A DNA stretch of 64,000 nucleotides from JABDIY01 sp963803845 (GCA_963803845.1 CAWDNZ010000005.1:1798001-1862000); one strand, 5' to 3'. Counted from the first letter of the stretch, positions 8,253 through 17,970 are shown. Numbers and translations are program-made. Notes: generated from the letters alone by a model not told the origin.

Positions 8253-10655
8253 GTGAGCGCTGACAAGCAACCTTTTGCCCGGGAAGTCCTTGACGTACCG
8301 GTATCGGAGGAGATGGGTGAATCGTTTCTCGCCTATTCCCTTTCGGTAATAACCGCGCGCGCTATTCCCGACGTTCGAGACGGCTTGAAACCGGTGCAGC
8401 GCCGCATACTCTATTCCATGCTGCGAATGGGGCTCCGACCGGACCGCCCCCACCGCAAATGCGCTCACGTCGTTGGCGACGTGATGGGCAAATTCCATCC
8501 CCACGGTGATTCGGCGATCTACGACACATTGGTTCGACTTGGCCAGGATTTTGCTCGCAACATCACCCTCATCGACCCGCAGGGCAACTTTGGATCACTC
8601 GATCATCCGCCCGCCGCCCAGCGTTATACCGAATGCAAACTCACCGACGCCGCACTGGACCTCCTGGCCGAGATCGACGAGGAAACGGTCGATTATCGGC
8701 CAACCTATGACGGCGAGAACGCCGAGCCGGTCTATCTCCCCGGCCTCCTTCCCAATCTGCTGGTCAATGGCACCAGCGGAATTGCGGTCGGGATGGCAAC
8801 CAATATGGCAAGCCACAACCTGGCCGAGATCTACGAGGCGATCAAACTGGTGATGACCAAGCGGCGCCCGAAACCCTCGGTGGATGAGTTGATGAAGCTG
8901 GTCCCGGGGCCAGACTTCCCGGGTGGTGCCACCATCGTGGATGATGACATCCGCACGGCCTATGAGACCGGACGGGGTTCGTTCCGCATCAGAGCCAAGG
9001 CGTCCATCTTCGATGTCACCAAAGCACGGCAGGGCATCGAAATAACCGAGCTCCCCTACATGGTCGGAGTCGAACGCGTGGTGTCTCGAATCACCGAGTT
9101 GATTCGGGCCGAGAAACTCACCGGGATCGCCGACGTAAAGAACCTTTCCGACCGTCACCAGGGTATGAAGCTGGTGATCGAGTGCAAAGCCGGGATATCA
9201 GCGGAGTTGATGTTGCAGCAGCTCTACAAGATGACCCCACTCGAGGACTCCTTCAGCATCAACAACACCGTCCTGGTCAATGGAGTACCCACAGTGCTGG
9301 GGCTGTTCGACCTCTGCCAGCACTACGTCGACCATCGCCTGGACGTGGTGGTAAAACGTACGTTGTTCCGGCTTCGACAGGCTGAAGACCGCCTACATCG
9401 CCTCGAGGGGTACCTCATTGCGATTGACAACATCGATCTGGTCGTCTCCATTATCCGGACCTCGGCCAACACTCCGGTTGCCCGCGAACGGTTGATGGAA
9501 GCGCTGAACTTGAGCGAAGTCCAGGCGCAGATCATTCTCGACATGCCGCTCAAACGGCTCACAGAGCTCGCACGTGATGAGGTGATCAACGAAGCCACCG
9601 AGAAACGAGCCGAAATCGCCGATCTTCAGAAGCTCCTGAAGTCCGATCAGCGCCAGCGGACGATCGTCATCCGTGAGCTCGGCGAACTGGTAAAGAAATA
9701 CGGGCGGCCCCGCCGTAGCGTGATCATCGGGGCCGAGGCTGTTCCCGATATCGCCGAGATCGAGGAACAGGTCGTCGCCGACATCACCGATGATCCTTGC
9801 GTCGTTAGTTTGGCGACTTCAGGCGTTGTTGGCCGCGAACCTGCTGGGTCATCAAAGTCCTTCACGGCGAGCCGCCACGATGTGATCCAATCGGTGGTGG
9901 TGACCACGCTCAAGAGCCCGGTGTTCGCCGTCATGAATTCTGGGCGCGTCCTGCAGACAAATGCGCTCGACGTCCCTGAAGTAGGCGGCCGCAGCCGTGG
10001 TCGAGACACCACCGAGGTCTTCGGCGCCGACAAAAGCGAACAGCCAATCTGTCTTCTCACCGCGGCCGGTTCCGATGTCGTCGTGGTCACGGCCGCCGGT
10101 GTGGTCAAACGGTTGGAGCGATCCGGACTCGCCAACCTCAAGTCGGGGCGGAGCATCATCGGCCTCGCCGATCGAGACAAAGTGGTCGCATGCTTCGAGG
10201 TCGACGGCGCCGAGGACATCGTGATCGTCAGCACCGACGCCCAGGCGCTTCGAACGCCCTTGGCAGGAATCAGAGCCCAGGGACCAGCCGCCAAGGGCGT
10301 TGCCGGGATGAGCGTGAAGGGCACGGCCAAAGTGATCGGCGCGGGCCCGGCTGGAGAAAACCACGTAATCATCGTCGTTTCAGACACGGGGACAGCCAAG
10401 GCCACCTCAGTCGATGAGATCCCCTCCAAGGGACGAAATGGCGGCGGGGTTCGACTCACCAAGTTTGGTGACGAACGCAGGCTCGACTACGCCTGGATCG
10501 GCGTGCCGGAACGAATCGTCGCCGAGGTTGGGGTAGATGGCACCACAAAACCGGCAGCAGCGCCAGAGTCACTGGCATTGCGGCCCACCCGTCGGGATGG
10601 AGCTCTCCGTGCGTTGGCGTTCCGAATTCTCCAGATTGGATCGTTGCGGTGGTAG
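8253..10655 (+). CDS. parC: Type IIA DNA topoisomerase subunit A (ParC/GyrA-like)
   Basis: An 800-residue A subunit. Tyr125 in Ala-Ala-Gln-Arg-Tyr-Thr-Glu is the DNA-cleaving tyrosine; Ser87 and Asp91 in His-Pro-His-Gly-Asp-Ser-Ala-Ile-Tyr-Asp are the quinolone-contact positions. The C-terminal half is a beta-pinwheel, but I see no canonical GyrA box (QRRGGRG). That and the pairing with a non-gyrase-like B subunit favour the second, ParC-type enzyme of Actinobacteria, which separates daughter chromosomes. The GTG at 8253 is used because GGTGGGAAG lies nine bases upstream; a GTG at 8220 is in frame but has no such site. The A gene precedes the B gene and overlaps it by 7 bp. Confidence 0.9.
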   Translation: MSADKQPFAREVLDVPVSEEMGESFLAYSLSVITARAIPDVRDGLKPVQRRILYSMLRMGLRPDRPHRKCAHVVGDVMGKFHPHGDSAIYDTLVRLGQDFARNITLIDPQGNFGSLDHPPAAQRYTECKLTDAALDLLAEIDEETVDYRPTYDGENAEPVYLPGLLPNLLVNGTSGIAVGMATNMASHNLAEIYEAIKLVMTKRRPKPSVDELMKLVPGPDFPGGATIVDDDIRTAYETGRGSFRIRAKASIFDVTKARQGIEITELPYMVGVERVVSRITELIRAEKLTGIADVKNLSDRHQGMKLVIECKAGISAELMLQQLYKMTPLEDSFSINNTVLVNGVPTVLGLFDLCQHYVDHRLDVVVKRTLFRLRQAEDRLHRLEGYLIAIDNIDLVVSIIRTSANTPVARERLMEALNLSEVQAQIILDMPLKRLTELARDEVINEATEKRAEIADLQKLLKSDQRQRTIVIRELGELVKKYGRPRRSVIIGAEAVPDIAEIEEQVVADITDDPCVVSLATSGVVGREPAGSSKSFTASRHDVIQSVVVTTLKSPVFAVMNSGRVLQTNALDVPEVGGRSRGRDTTEVFGADKSEQPICLLTAAGSDVVVVTAAGVVKRLERSGLANLKSGRSIIGLADRDKVVACFEVDGAEDIVIVSTDAQALRTPLAGIRAQGPAAKGVAGMSVKGTAKVIGAGPAGENHVIIVVSDTGTAKATSVDEIPSKGRNGGGVRLTKFGDERRLDYAWIGVPERIVAEVGVDGTTKPAAAPESLALRPTRRDGALRALAFRILQIGSLRW

Positions 10656-12724
10656 CGAAAAAGACGGCAAGCACAGCAAAAAAGGCCGCCAAGAAATCAG
10701 GCAGACGTGCCGTCAAGGCAGACTACCGGGCCGAACACATCCAGATTCTCGAGGGGCTCGCCGCAGTGCGCAAACGCCCCGGAATGTACATCGGTGGCAC
10801 CGGCAGCGAGGGACTCCACCATCTCGCATGGGAGATTATCGACAACTGCGTCGACGAGGCCGCCGGCGGCCACGCCTCCCACATCGAGGTGATCCTCCAT
10901 CGGGACGGGTCCATCGAGGTGTCCGACGATGGGCGGGGCATCCCTATCGACAGGAAGGCCGACGGCCGCTCGGCCCTTGAGGTCGTTTTCACCGAGCTCC
11001 ATGCCGGCGGAAAGTTCGGATCTGGTGCGTATTCGGCGTCGGGCGGTTTGCACGGGGTTGGCGCATCGGTGGTCAATGCGCTGTCTTCGAAGTTGGTGGC
11101 CGAAGTCGATCGAGACGGGTACACGTGGCGCCTCGTCTTTAACGAACGGCTGCCCGGAAACTATCTCAAGAACGGGCAGTTCAAAGCCGGTTCCACCCTC
11201 GCCAAGGTCAAGAAGATCCCGGCCAGCCGGTCCGGTACTCGGGTTCGCTACTGGCACGATCTCGAGGTCTTCGACCCCGATGCAACGCTTGAGTACGCTC
11301 AGATTCGCGAGCATGTAGCACGGGTTTGTTTCCTGGTACCCGGACTCCACATCAAGCTCCACGACCGCCGGCGGGCCGGCGCCGACCCTGAGGAGTTCGT
11401 GGCCGCGGGTGGCCTGGCCGACTACGTGGATCTGATGAGCGTTGGCGAGAATGTCACCGACATCATCACCATTCACCTCGACGTCAGCTTCGAAGAGAAG
11501 GTGCCGGTCGATGGAAAGATGCGGCTTGTCACCCGCCCGTGCACCATAGATGTGGCCATGCGGTGGGTGAAGGGTTTCGACTCCAATGTGGTCAGCTTCG
11601 TCAACACCATCCCCACACGAGACGGCGGCACCCACGTCGCGGGTTTCGAGCAGGCACTGAACTGGACAACCAACAATGTGTTGTTGAACGACAACAAGAA
11701 GCTCAAGAAACTCAAGGACAACGGTCGAGCAAGCACCAGCGATGCCCAGGAAGGCCTGGTGGCAGCACTAAAGGTCACCTTCGCCGAACCGCAGTTCAAA
11801 GGCCAAACCAAACAGGAATTGGGCACTCCCTCCATCCGAAATCTCGTCTACGAGGCGGTCAAGACCGGGCTCTCTGATTGGATGCAGGGCGGCGGCCGCA
11901 AAGCCCAGATCAACAACCTTCGAGACAAGATGGCCATCGCGGTGGTGAATCGAGTTGCGGCCAAGCAACAGTTGGAGAATCGGCGCAAGCTCAGCTCACT
12001 CTCCAGCACGGGGATGCCCGACAAGTTGGCCGACTGCCGCGAACACGGCCCAGACTCTGAGCTTCTGATCGTGGAAGGGAACTCGGCGGCCGGTCCTGCG
12101 ATCAACGGCCGAGACAGTCGGTACATGGCAGTGCTCCCGTTGCGGGGCAAGGTGGTGAATGCTGGGAAGGCCACGTTGAAGCAGGTGGTCGAAAACACCG
12201 AAGCATCGGCGCTCATCACCGCGATCGGTGGCGGGTCCGGTGAGGACTTCGATCTCGAGTCGTGCCGGTATGGGCGCATCATCATCCTCTGCGACGCCGA
12301 CGTCGATGGCAGTCACATTCGTTGCCTCCTGCTCACATTGATCTTCAAACACATGCGGCCACTTCTGGAAAACGGCATGGTCTACGCAGCCCAGCCACCG
12401 CTCTTCAGTGTCAAACACAAAGGCGAGATGGTGTACGCCTACTCCGAAACCGAAAGAGACCAGCTCCACAAGAAGTTGAAGCTCGGTGAAGACAAGCGCT
12501 GGCAACGATTCAAAGGCCTCGGTGAGATGAACGTCGATGAGTTGGCCGACACCACTCTCAACCCGGAGACGCGTGTGCTGAAGCGGATGGGGATGGGCGA
12601 CGCCGACGAGGCGATCCGGGCCACCGAGATGTTCCGTGTCCTCATGGGCAGCGACGTAGCCGATCGCAAGGACTACATCATCTCCAACAGCACTGCTCTC
12701 AACCCGGATCTGCTCGACGTCTGA
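10649..12724 (+). CDS. parE: Type IIA DNA topoisomerase subunit B (ParE/GyrB-like)
   Basis: A 691-residue B subunit. The ATPase part has Glu-Ile-Ile-Asp-Asn-Cys-Val-Asp-Glu-Ala, Asp-Asp-Gly-Arg-Gly-Ile-Pro and Gly-Leu-His-Gly-Val-Gly, plus Gly-Gln-Thr-Lys for the gamma-phosphate. The TOPRIM domain has Glu-Gly-Asn-Ser-Ala-Ala-Gly instead of the usual EGDSAGG, while Asp-Ala-Asp-Val-Asp-Gly-Ser-His is intact. The N-terminus is a Lys/Ala-rich extension of about 25 residues. It partners with the A subunit immediately upstream to form an A2B2 ATP-dependent topoisomerase. The TOPRIM variation resembles the actinobacterial ParE branch more than GyrB. Confidence 0.9.
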   Translation: MVAKKTASTAKKAAKKSGRRAVKADYRAEHIQILEGLAAVRKRPGMYIGGTGSEGLHHLAWEIIDNCVDEAAGGHASHIEVILHRDGSIEVSDDGRGIPIDRKADGRSALEVVFTELHAGGKFGSGAYSASGGLHGVGASVVNALSSKLVAEVDRDGYTWRLVFNERLPGNYLKNGQFKAGSTLAKVKKIPASRSGTRVRYWHDLEVFDPDATLEYAQIREHVARVCFLVPGLHIKLHDRRRAGADPEEFVAAGGLADYVDLMSVGENVTDIITIHLDVSFEEKVPVDGKMRLVTRPCTIDVAMRWVKGFDSNVVSFVNTIPTRDGGTHVAGFEQALNWTTNNVLLNDNKKLKKLKDNGRASTSDAQEGLVAALKVTFAEPQFKGQTKQELGTPSIRNLVYEAVKTGLSDWMQGGGRKAQINNLRDKMAIAVVNRVAAKQQLENRRKLSSLSSTGMPDKLADCREHGPDSELLIVEGNSAAGPAINGRDSRYMAVLPLRGKVVNAGKATLKQVVENTEASALITAIGGGSGEDFDLESCRYGRIIILCDADVDGSHIRCLLLTLIFKHMRPLLENGMVYAAQPPLFSVKHKGEMVYAYSETERDQLHKKLKLGEDKRWQRFKGLGEMNVDELADTTLNPETRVLKRMGMGDADEAIRATEMFRVLMGSDVADRKDYIISNSTALNPDLLDV

Positions 12725-12742
12725 GGAACCCCAACAGCACCT

Positions 12743-13813
12743 CTACATGGGTGCGACCGATGCAGGAGCGGGAGTTCTTCCCTTGCCATGGTTGCGCAGC
12801 TCAGGATCGATCACCCCACCCAAGTCCTCAAAAAGGTTGGCCTGGCCAACGTGCCACACCAGCGACGCAACGCCCCCGATGATCGAGTTCACAAGCGTGG
12901 TGAGCAGGAACAAACCAAGGTTCCCACCCAGGAAGTCAGCCAACCGGATCACCGTGTCCTCGGAAGAGACCGGTTCAGCGCCCCCGAGCGCAGCCACGGG
13001 CCCGGTGATGAACGAGCCGGCCAGGCTTACCGTGAGAGTAATAAGCACCAGCAGGAACGTGCGGCCAATAAGTCCCCCGGTATGGCCCGCCGTTACTCGA
13101 TGAGCACTTAGCGGGTTGCGGTGCCCAGCGCCTGCCACGTACGGGATGGTGAAGACCATTGCGTACCGGCCGTAGCCCACCACAAAAAGCACCAGTAGTA
13201 CGAGCACTCCAAAGAGCCCTCCGATCGGCCCGAGCAAGACCGAGACCGTGATGACGGCCGCGAAGATCATCACCACGATGAGACCGGCGAACAGCGTCCA
13301 TCCGATCGCCGGCAGGAAACGGCGAAGGCCCGACGTCAGCCCCTCGGCCCAGCCAATGGCCGGCTCGAATCGACCACTCATGGCCAGCCGCGCCGCGCAA
13401 ACCGAGAACAGAAACGTGAGCACGAGGTTGGCCACCAATCCGAGGCCGGCGATGCCCAACGAGTCCGCTCCTTCCACCGAAAACGGATTTGCAGTGGCCT
13501 CGTTATCGATGATGATCAGAAGGTCCTTTATCCCGAACCAGAGCCCCAAGGCCGATACCAGCGCTGCCGGCACCAAGAGGATCACGGCGAGGGTGAAAAG
13601 GCTGCCAGCATTGCTGATCATCAGCCGGAACGTCTCGGTCATCCAGTCGCTGACCGGCCGCATTTCCCCTTCACCGGGAGTCGCCGGAGGAATTGAAGTA
13701 GCGGGGCGAATGTCGTTGGTCCACTCACCACCGTTCCACCACCGCAGCATCTGCGGTGATTGGGGGTCTGGATACCAACCGGGCGGTGGGTTCTGACTGG
13801 GATTTTCGATCAT
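12743..13813 (-). CDS. DUF2510 multi-pass membrane protein
   Basis: A 356-residue protein. Residues 9-32 (Pro-Pro-Gly-Trp-Tyr-Pro-Asp-Pro ... Arg-Trp-Trp-Asn-Gly-Gly-Glu-Trp-Thr) are a DUF2510 domain, a short actinobacterial module. From residue 65 on there are about six hydrophobic helices, resembling the glycerophosphoryl-diester-phosphodiesterase-associated or DUF7544-type membrane regions. No catalytic motif is visible. Function unknown. It converges with parE, with only 18 bp between them. Confidence 0.75.
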   Translation of the reverse strand: MIENPSQNPPPGWYPDPQSPQMLRWWNGGEWTNDIRPATSIPPATPGEGEMRPVSDWMTETFRLMISNAGSLFTLAVILLVPAALVSALGLWFGIKDLLIIIDNEATANPFSVEGADSLGIAGLGLVANLVLTFLFSVCAARLAMSGRFEPAIGWAEGLTSGLRRFLPAIGWTLFAGLIVVMIFAAVITVSVLLGPIGGLFGVLVLLVLFVVGYGRYAMVFTIPYVAGAGHRNPLSAHRVTAGHTGGLIGRTFLLVLITLTVSLAGSFITGPVAALGGAEPVSSEDTVIRLADFLGGNLGLFLLTTLVNSIIGGVASLVWHVGQANLFEDLGGVIDPELRNHGKGRTPAPASVAPM

Positions 13814-13916
13814 TCATCCATCTCGGCGGTAAAGGAAGAGGGCTACGTGATCAGGGTAATAGACCCCGTACCAGAGATCGGCCCATCTTGCCCGCTGTTG
13901 CGTCTGTCATAGTTGC

Positions 13917-13945
13917 TTGCGTCGGGCTTGATTTATCACTAAATT
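13917..13945 (+). promoter_or_regulatory. Putative promoter of the whiB gene
   Basis: TTGCGT at 13917-13922 and TAAATT at 13940-13945 are separated by 17 bp, a housekeeping-like spacing. The local sequence is AT-rich compared with its surroundings. The start codon at 13974 follows a strong GGGAGGAG ribosome binding site. Confidence 0.4.
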
Positions 13946-13973
13946 AGTTGAAAGGACTTGGGAGGAGAACAGT

Positions 13974-14372
13974 ATGGATACCGAGCACGCTCTGATCACC
14001 GAAAGCGACAGCGATTGGCGGGCACAGGCGCTCTGCAACGGCATGACCGAGGTCTTCTTCGGCCCCGCATCGGAACGACCGGAGCGCCGAGTGGAGAGGG
14101 AGGCCCTTGCTCGCTCGTTCTGCATGGCGTGCCCGAGCCAACTACCATGCCGTCGGTATGCCCGGCTCAACCGCGAGCACGGCATGTGGGGAGCAGAAAA
14201 CGATGAGGAGCGGGCAGCCGCCGGGTACGCCCCCCGATCCCCCAGCCGCCGATCGGTGATTGAAGCCCGCGACACGTTTCTTCAGATCGCAGACGGGCCC
14301 TGGGAAGACCCGGAATTCGACGCCTCGGTTCGAGAACTTCTCCAAGAACAGGAAGTCCCGAATTCCCATTGA
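13974..14372 (+). CDS. WhiB-family iron-sulfur transcription factor
   Basis: A 132-residue protein with four conserved cysteines, C21, C50, C53 and C59, in the WhiB spacing (C...CxxCx5C) that binds a 4Fe-4S cluster. The tryptophan turn is Gly70-Met-Trp-Gly-Ala, a variant of the usual G(I/V)WGG. A basic patch follows (Pro-Arg-Ser-Pro-Ser-Arg-Arg-Ser), as expected for DNA contact. WhiB proteins bind the housekeeping sigma factor and answer to O2 or NO. The start has an excellent GGGAGGAG site. It lies next to ferrochelatase, suggesting a link with iron or redox state. Confidence 0.93.
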   Translation: MDTEHALITESDSDWRAQALCNGMTEVFFGPASERPERRVEREALARSFCMACPSQLPCRRYARLNREHGMWGAENDEERAAAGYAPRSPSRRSVIEARDTFLQIADGPWEDPEFDASVRELLQEQEVPNSH

Positions 14373-14422
14373 ATAGTTCACGGGCCGAGGATTTCACCGT
14401 CGGTCACGGGTAGAGAGTGATC

Positions 14423-15394
14423 ATGTACGACGCACTCTGCGTTCTGGGATTCGGTGGGCCCGAGGCGCCGGATGACGTATTGCCCTTCCTTCGCAACGTC
14501 ACGGCTGGTCGCAATGTCCCTGATTCCCGTCTGGCAACCGTGGCCGAGCAATACGAGCTGTTCGGTGGTCGTTCACCTCTCAACGACCAAAACCGGGCCC
14601 TGATCCAGGCGCTCACGACCGAGTTCGAGGAGCACCAAATCCAGCTGCCGATCTACTTTGGCAATCGGAACTGGGATCCGTACCTCCCAGCAACGGTCGA
14701 GCAAATGGCCGCGGACGGCGTTCGCAATGCCCTGGTATTCGTTACGTCGGCGTTCTCCTCCTACAGCGGTTGCCGCCAGTACCGAGAAGACATGGAAGCT
14801 GCTCGAGCCTGGGTGGGTGAGAGCGCACCGAACCTTCACAAACTCCGACTCTTCTACAACCATCCCGGCTTCCTCGACGCGGTGGAGGCCCAAATACGTA
14901 CAGTTCACCTCCCCGGCGCTCGGCTGATTTTCACCGCCCACTCGATCCCGGAATCGATGGCCTCATGGTGCGATTACGAGACACAACTACAGGAGATGGC
15001 TGGCCTCATGGCGGCCCGCCTGGACGAACCGTGGGACCTCGCCTATCAGAGCCGCAGTGGACCGCCGCATATTCCATGGCTGGGTCCCGATATCAACGAT
15101 CACCTCAAATCCTTGATCGGTTCGGGCACCCAAGAGGTGACGGTGGTTCCGTTGGGATTCATCAGCGATCACATGGAAGTCCAGTACGACTTGGATCTCC
15201 AGGCGGCCGAAACTGCGTCATCGCTCGGCATCGGTTTCCGGCGAGCCCCGACGGTAGGCACCCATCCACTCTTCATCGGGGCCATTCGCCAACTCGTGCA
15301 AGAGCGATTGAACAACACGCCAGCCCTGTGGGTCGGTGCCGCTGGTCCGTGGCCAGACCCGTGCCCCGACGGGCATTGCCTTCCCCCGCCGTAG
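14423..15394 (+). CDS. cpfC: Ferrochelatase (coproporphyrin III type)
   Basis: About 323 residues with the ferrochelatase core: Phe-Gly-Gly-Pro-Glu near the start, Thr-Ala-His-Ser-Ile-Pro with the metal-site His, and Gly-Phe-Ile-Ser-Asp-His-Met-Glu with the catalytic Glu. It inserts Fe(II) into coproporphyrin III in the actinobacterial coproporphyrin-dependent pathway. A Cys in Tyr-Ser-Gly-Cys-Arg-Gln and two Cys in the C-terminal Asp-Pro-Cys-Pro-Asp-Gly-His-Cys could ligate a 2Fe-2S cluster as in mycobacterial enzymes, though only three clear candidates are seen. I use the ATG at 14423; a GTG two codons earlier is possible. Confidence 0.9.
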   Translation: MYDALCVLGFGGPEAPDDVLPFLRNVTAGRNVPDSRLATVAEQYELFGGRSPLNDQNRALIQALTTEFEEHQIQLPIYFGNRNWDPYLPATVEQMAADGVRNALVFVTSAFSSYSGCRQYREDMEAARAWVGESAPNLHKLRLFYNHPGFLDAVEAQIRTVHLPGARLIFTAHSIPESMASWCDYETQLQEMAGLMAARLDEPWDLAYQSRSGPPHIPWLGPDINDHLKSLIGSGTQEVTVVPLGFISDHMEVQYDLDLQAAETASSLGIGFRRAPTVGTHPLFIGAIRQLVQERLNNTPALWVGAAGPWPDPCPDGHCLPPP

Positions 15395-15445
15395 GACCCG
15401 TCGAAGCCGAGGCCTACTGGGCGCTGGTGCTTGGCTCCGCCGTCG

Positions 15446-16945
15446 TTAGTGCTTGCGCTCGCGACGGCCGGTGGCGATCTCCCAATTGCGGTGCAGCTCG
15501 CCGATGGGAGTACTGGGATCCGCGTCGACGAATGGCCACAACTCCTCTGCTACGCGCCGCCAATTGGCGGTGGCATCCAGTTGGGCGAACAGCCCCATCA
15601 ACCCAAGCGTGATTCTCTGCAGCACAACAAAGGACGGAGGTACATTCAGGTGCTTCATCAACGAACCGTGTTCGCTCCCGGTGTTGAAGAGCTGCGCCAC
15701 TCCGGCCGAGGCGTAGTCAGCATCGATAGTGACGGGCTTGTCCTCCATCACATAGAGGTAGTAGAACGAAAAATAGTCGATGACCTCCTGGTCGCTAAAC
15801 TCCGCCGCCGGATCGAGGAGACCTGCTTCCTCGATGAGCGAGCGGAACGCCACCGCATCATGGTCGAGAACCATGTGCTGAATGAGGTCCTCGAAGAGTT
15901 TGGTTTCCGCTGGAGCGAACTCTTTCACGAGACCGAAGTCGAGGAAGGTCACACGACCGCCGGGTTGGAACAGATAGTTTCCTGGGTGAGGATCTCCGTT
16001 GAAAGCGTGCAGACGATAGATCGCACCGAAGGAGAAGCGAAACAGGGTCTCGGCGGCCAGGTTGCGTTCGGCCTGGGGCCATGAGAGAACCTCTTTGAAC
16101 CTGACACCCTCTGCCAACTCTGATGTAAGGACCCGTTTGGTGGAGAACTCCTCTAGTACCGCGGGAACCGTAACGAGCGGGTGGCCCTTGTAGTAGTTGT
16201 GGAACTTCGTCTGTCGCTGGGCTTCGAGATCGTAGTCGAGCTCCTCGATGAGCCTGGTCTTCAACTCCTCGATGATCGGCCCTTTCTCGAGGCCGGGGAA
16301 CATGGTGGCCATGCCGCCGAAAATCCAGTCGGCGTTGCCCAAGTCGGAAGACATCGCCTCCGCCACGCCCGGGTACTGCACCTTCACCGCCACCGCTCGA
16401 TCGTCGTGGGTGATGGCGCGATGAACCTGGCCGATGCTGGCCGATGCCAACGGAACCGGATCCCACCGGGCAAACAGCACGTCGGGATGCGCTCCCAACT
16501 CAGCCTCGATTTGTCCAGCCGCAAGCTCGGCACTCATGGGCGGCGCATCGTGTTGAAGGCTGGAGAGTGTTGTGCGAACGGTGTCGGGCAGACCGGTGTC
16601 GAGATAGCTCGCCATCTGACCAATCTTCATCATGGCGCCCTTCATCTGACCGAGCGTGGCCGTAACCTCAGCCGCGGTCCGCAGTTGGAAGTCGCTGTCC
16701 AACACGGCGCTCCGATCGGCGTCAGCAAAGATCCTCTGCGCCCGATATTTGGCATACCTCCCACCACTGCGGGCCCCCAGTTTGGCCAAACGGAGGTTGC
16801 GACTGGAGAGACGACGATGATTGACAGCTGAGGCAATCCGCGCACGGCCCGGCCGCAACGACGCAACCGCGACGACCCCGAGCGTCGCCGCCAGCAGCAA
16901 CCAGATTCGTTTGAAACCGGACATCGACCGAGAAATACTGCTCAT
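15446..16945 (-). CDS. ABC1/ADCK/UbiB-family atypical kinase
   Basis: A 499-residue protein with one N-terminal membrane helix (about 12-30). Family signatures are present: Met-Lys-Ile-Gly-Gln (the KxGQ motif), Ala-Ser-Ile-Gly-Gln-Val-His (Ala-rich nucleotide loop), Asn-Gly-Asp-Pro-His-Pro-Gly-Asn (catalytic loop) and Leu-Asp-Phe-Gly (DFG). Relatives support isoprenoid-quinone biosynthesis or lipid homeostasis at the membrane and act as ATPases more than protein kinases. Target unknown. It converges with the ferrochelatase gene with about 50 bp between. Confidence 0.88.
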   Translation of the reverse strand: MSSISRSMSGFKRIWLLLAATLGVVAVASLRPGRARIASAVNHRRLSSRNLRLAKLGARSGGRYAKYRAQRIFADADRSAVLDSDFQLRTAAEVTATLGQMKGAMMKIGQMASYLDTGLPDTVRTTLSSLQHDAPPMSAELAAGQIEAELGAHPDVLFARWDPVPLASASIGQVHRAITHDDRAVAVKVQYPGVAEAMSSDLGNADWIFGGMATMFPGLEKGPIIEELKTRLIEELDYDLEAQRQTKFHNYYKGHPLVTVPAVLEEFSTKRVLTSELAEGVRFKEVLSWPQAERNLAAETLFRFSFGAIYRLHAFNGDPHPGNYLFQPGGRVTFLDFGLVKEFAPAETKLFEDLIQHMVLDHDAVAFRSLIEEAGLLDPAAEFSDQEVIDYFSFYYLYVMEDKPVTIDADYASAGVAQLFNTGSEHGSLMKHLNVPPSFVVLQRITLGLMGLFAQLDATANWRRVAEELWPFVDADPSTPIGELHRNWEIATGRRERKH

Positions 16946-17005
16946 ACGTAGCGCTGAGGGTAGAGGCCAGCGAACCGACTGCGCTGAGCGCTAACGTCAC
17001 TGGTC

Positions 17006-17569
17006 GTGCGGTCTATCGTCACACCTCGAATGGTCCTACGCCCGTGGACGCTCAATGATCTGGAGGCCTGGACAAAGTTGCACCTCGGTCCTGCGATCGC
17101 GACGCCGACGCACGATCAAGACGACCGGTCGCCAACCGAGCTCGCTGAGGACCTCGCTCGGTCGGTTCTGAGCTGGGCTTCCACCGACGCCGGGCCGTTT
17201 GCCTGCGAGCCGCTTCTCCCCGACGAGATCGGCGATGGACCGCCCGCAGAGCCGATCGGATCGATCGAGTTCATCGAATCGGCGTTGGCCTCGGAGGGCG
17301 TTGCGGCGAAAGAAATCAGATGGCGATTCTCGTTCGACGCAGGCGGCGCTGATCAGGTCGTGGAAGCGGCGACTGCGGCACTGACTTGGGTCTTTGAACA
17401 CCACGACCTTCATCGGGTCATCGCCCCGGTCGCCGTGGGAAACCGGCAGTCGATAGCGGTGGCGGAAAAGCTGGGAATGGTGGCCGACTATCGAACAATT
17501 TCGCCCGAGCGAGCCCGCTGGGCTGACGTCTTCGAGTTGACCGCCGAACGATGGGAAAACCGCACGTGA
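17006..17569 (+). CDS. GNAT-family N-acetyltransferase (RimJ/RimL type)
   Basis: A 187-residue protein. It opens with Pro-Arg-Met-Val-Leu-Arg-Pro-Trp, the usual first strand of RimJ/RimL-like acetyltransferases. Residues 130-150 (His-Arg-Val-Ile-Ala-Pro-Val-Ala-Val-Gly-Asn-Arg-Gln-Ser) resemble motif B with the Asn-x-x-Ser that follows the acetyl-CoA loop. Substrate unknown. The last 19 bp overlap the next gene. Confidence 0.75.
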   Translation: MRSIVTPRMVLRPWTLNDLEAWTKLHLGPAIATPTHDQDDRSPTELAEDLARSVLSWASTDAGPFACEPLLPDEIGDGPPAEPIGSIEFIESALASEGVAAKEIRWRFSFDAGGADQVVEAATAALTWVFEHHDLHRVIAPVAVGNRQSIAVAEKLGMVADYRTISPERARWADVFELTAERWENRT

Positions 17570-17946
17570 GGGTCGGTCGCTCACTCACCTCACCCGAGCG
17601 CACCGCCTTCGACCACGTGCAGGAACGAACAGTCCAGCGAGCTGTGGTGGTCAGCATCCCATGGCTCCCCGGAAGATTCGCCGGACTCACACTGGACAGG
17701 TTCATCCTCTTGACCCGGCCGCAGCCCGACGACGGAAGCTCAACTCTGCTGGCGCACGAGCTGGTTCACGTGGAGCAATGGGACGATCGCGGAATCATCG
17801 GCTTCGGTTGGTGGTACGGGGCCAACTTCCTGCGGGAATACCGCCACCGCCGGAAGTGGATGGACGCCTACCGGGCACTTGAAGCCGAGGTTGAGGCGCG
17901 TGCTCGCACTCGGGTCTGGTGGAACCGTCACGACGAAAGCGCCTAA
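17551..17946 (+). CDS. Small HExxH metallopeptidase-like protein
   Basis: A 131-residue protein with Leu-Ala-His-Glu-Leu-Val-His-Val-Glu-Gln-Trp, a zinc-type HExxH motif followed by Glu-Gln. This is the pattern of the short DUF4157-like domain. The rest is basic and aromatic with no membrane helix or signal peptide. A third zinc ligand would be in the later Glu-rich helix (Glu-Ala-Glu-Val-Glu-Ala). Substrate unknown. It overlaps the acetyltransferase gene by 19 bp. Confidence 0.65.
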   Translation: MGKPHVRVGRSLTSPERTAFDHVQERTVQRAVVVSIPWLPGRFAGLTLDRFILLTRPQPDDGSSTLLAHELVHVEQWDDRGIIGFGWWYGANFLREYRHRRKWMDAYRALEAEVEARARTRVWWNRHDESA

Positions 17947-17970
17947 GGGCTGCACTGCCAGCGCTCGAGC

